The translations under genes were made by a program, and so were the position numbers. From Sindora glabra (taxonomy: Eukaryota > Streptophyta > Magnoliopsida > Fabales > Fabaceae), in NCBI GenBank assembly GCA_020226215.1, contig CM035230.1, positions 23,913,883 through 23,977,882 of the forward strand: DNA of 64,000 bases, in the 5' to 3' direction. The notes beneath the pieces are model-generated. The model was given only the letters and a program-made list of their open reading frames with translations. It made no database searches and had not been told where the DNA came from. Shown piece by piece: positions 63,923-64,000 of the stretch; position 1 is the first letter of the stretch, and each line of letters starts with the position of its first letter.

Positions 63923-64000
63923 TATTGGTTTATATCTTATTAATTTTAATGAATTTTGTACACTATGTTGTATTTGCTTCCACTTTTACAAAAAAAATTG
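63923..64000. other. Window edge, AT-rich flank
   Basis: Nothing is recognised in these last bases. Confidence 0.3.

Noticed and set aside
62560..64000. Search for a TIR domain exon upstream of the NB-ARC exon
   Set aside because: No TIR-like translation was seen on the minus strand; the space is intron-like DNA and a Mutator-like element.
1..64000. CRISPR arrays, tRNA or rRNA genes, bacterial-style operons or prophage
   Set aside because: None of the expected structures were seen. The regularly spaced repeats present are MITE or LTR internal duplications.

Overview
This window reads as nuclear DNA from a eudicot plant. It is very AT-rich, its genes carry GT-AG introns with T-rich acceptors, it holds a TIR-type NB-ARC-LRR (TNL) resistance-gene remnant, and most of it is decayed transposable elements. 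The species cannot be fixed from the sequence.

Genes. Only one gene looks largely intact. It runs on the minus strand from about 13.23 kb down to 6.98 kb, and probably to 4.63 kb. It has nine well-supported exons and one tentative exon, giving about 720 residues of a conserved plant multi-pass membrane protein of unknown function. Intron phases agree at every junction except exon 1 to exon 2, where one base is out of frame. A second gene, on the minus strand at 59.24-62.56 kb, is a TNL pseudogene. All the landmark NB-ARC motifs, the LRRs and a C-terminal C-JID-like segment can be read, but they are broken by several stops and frameshifts, and no TIR exon is visible.

Repeats. Two related Ty1/copia retrotransposons lie in the same minus orientation at 17.7-24.9 kb and 38.2-46.7 kb. 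Each has paired LTRs, a polypurine tract and decayed pol. In both, the reverse-transcriptase YVDD box has lost an aspartate (YMDN in one, YVND in the other), and each has a younger insertion in its right LTR. The first copia copy sits inside an older LTR-like repeat that recurs at 30.7-34.6 kb. Small DNA elements are abundant: three elements with perfect 9-bp target duplications typical of Mutator-like elements (27.3, 56.1 and 62.9 kb), a GC-rich hAT-type MITE with a perfect 8-bp duplication (15.3 kb), a pair of inverted hAT-like copies (0.9 and 4.9 kb), a Harbinger-like insert (45.4 kb) and several others.

Other. Two short GC-richer islands (3.8 and 58.0 kb) may be organelle-derived insertions. 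A block at 51.4-52.2 kb has seven GGCGCC palindromes and a near-perfect 21-bp hairpin. I found no tRNA, rRNA or CRISPR array, and no undescribed multi-gene system. The most informative content is the nested transposon history and the mutational decay of the TNL and copia genes.
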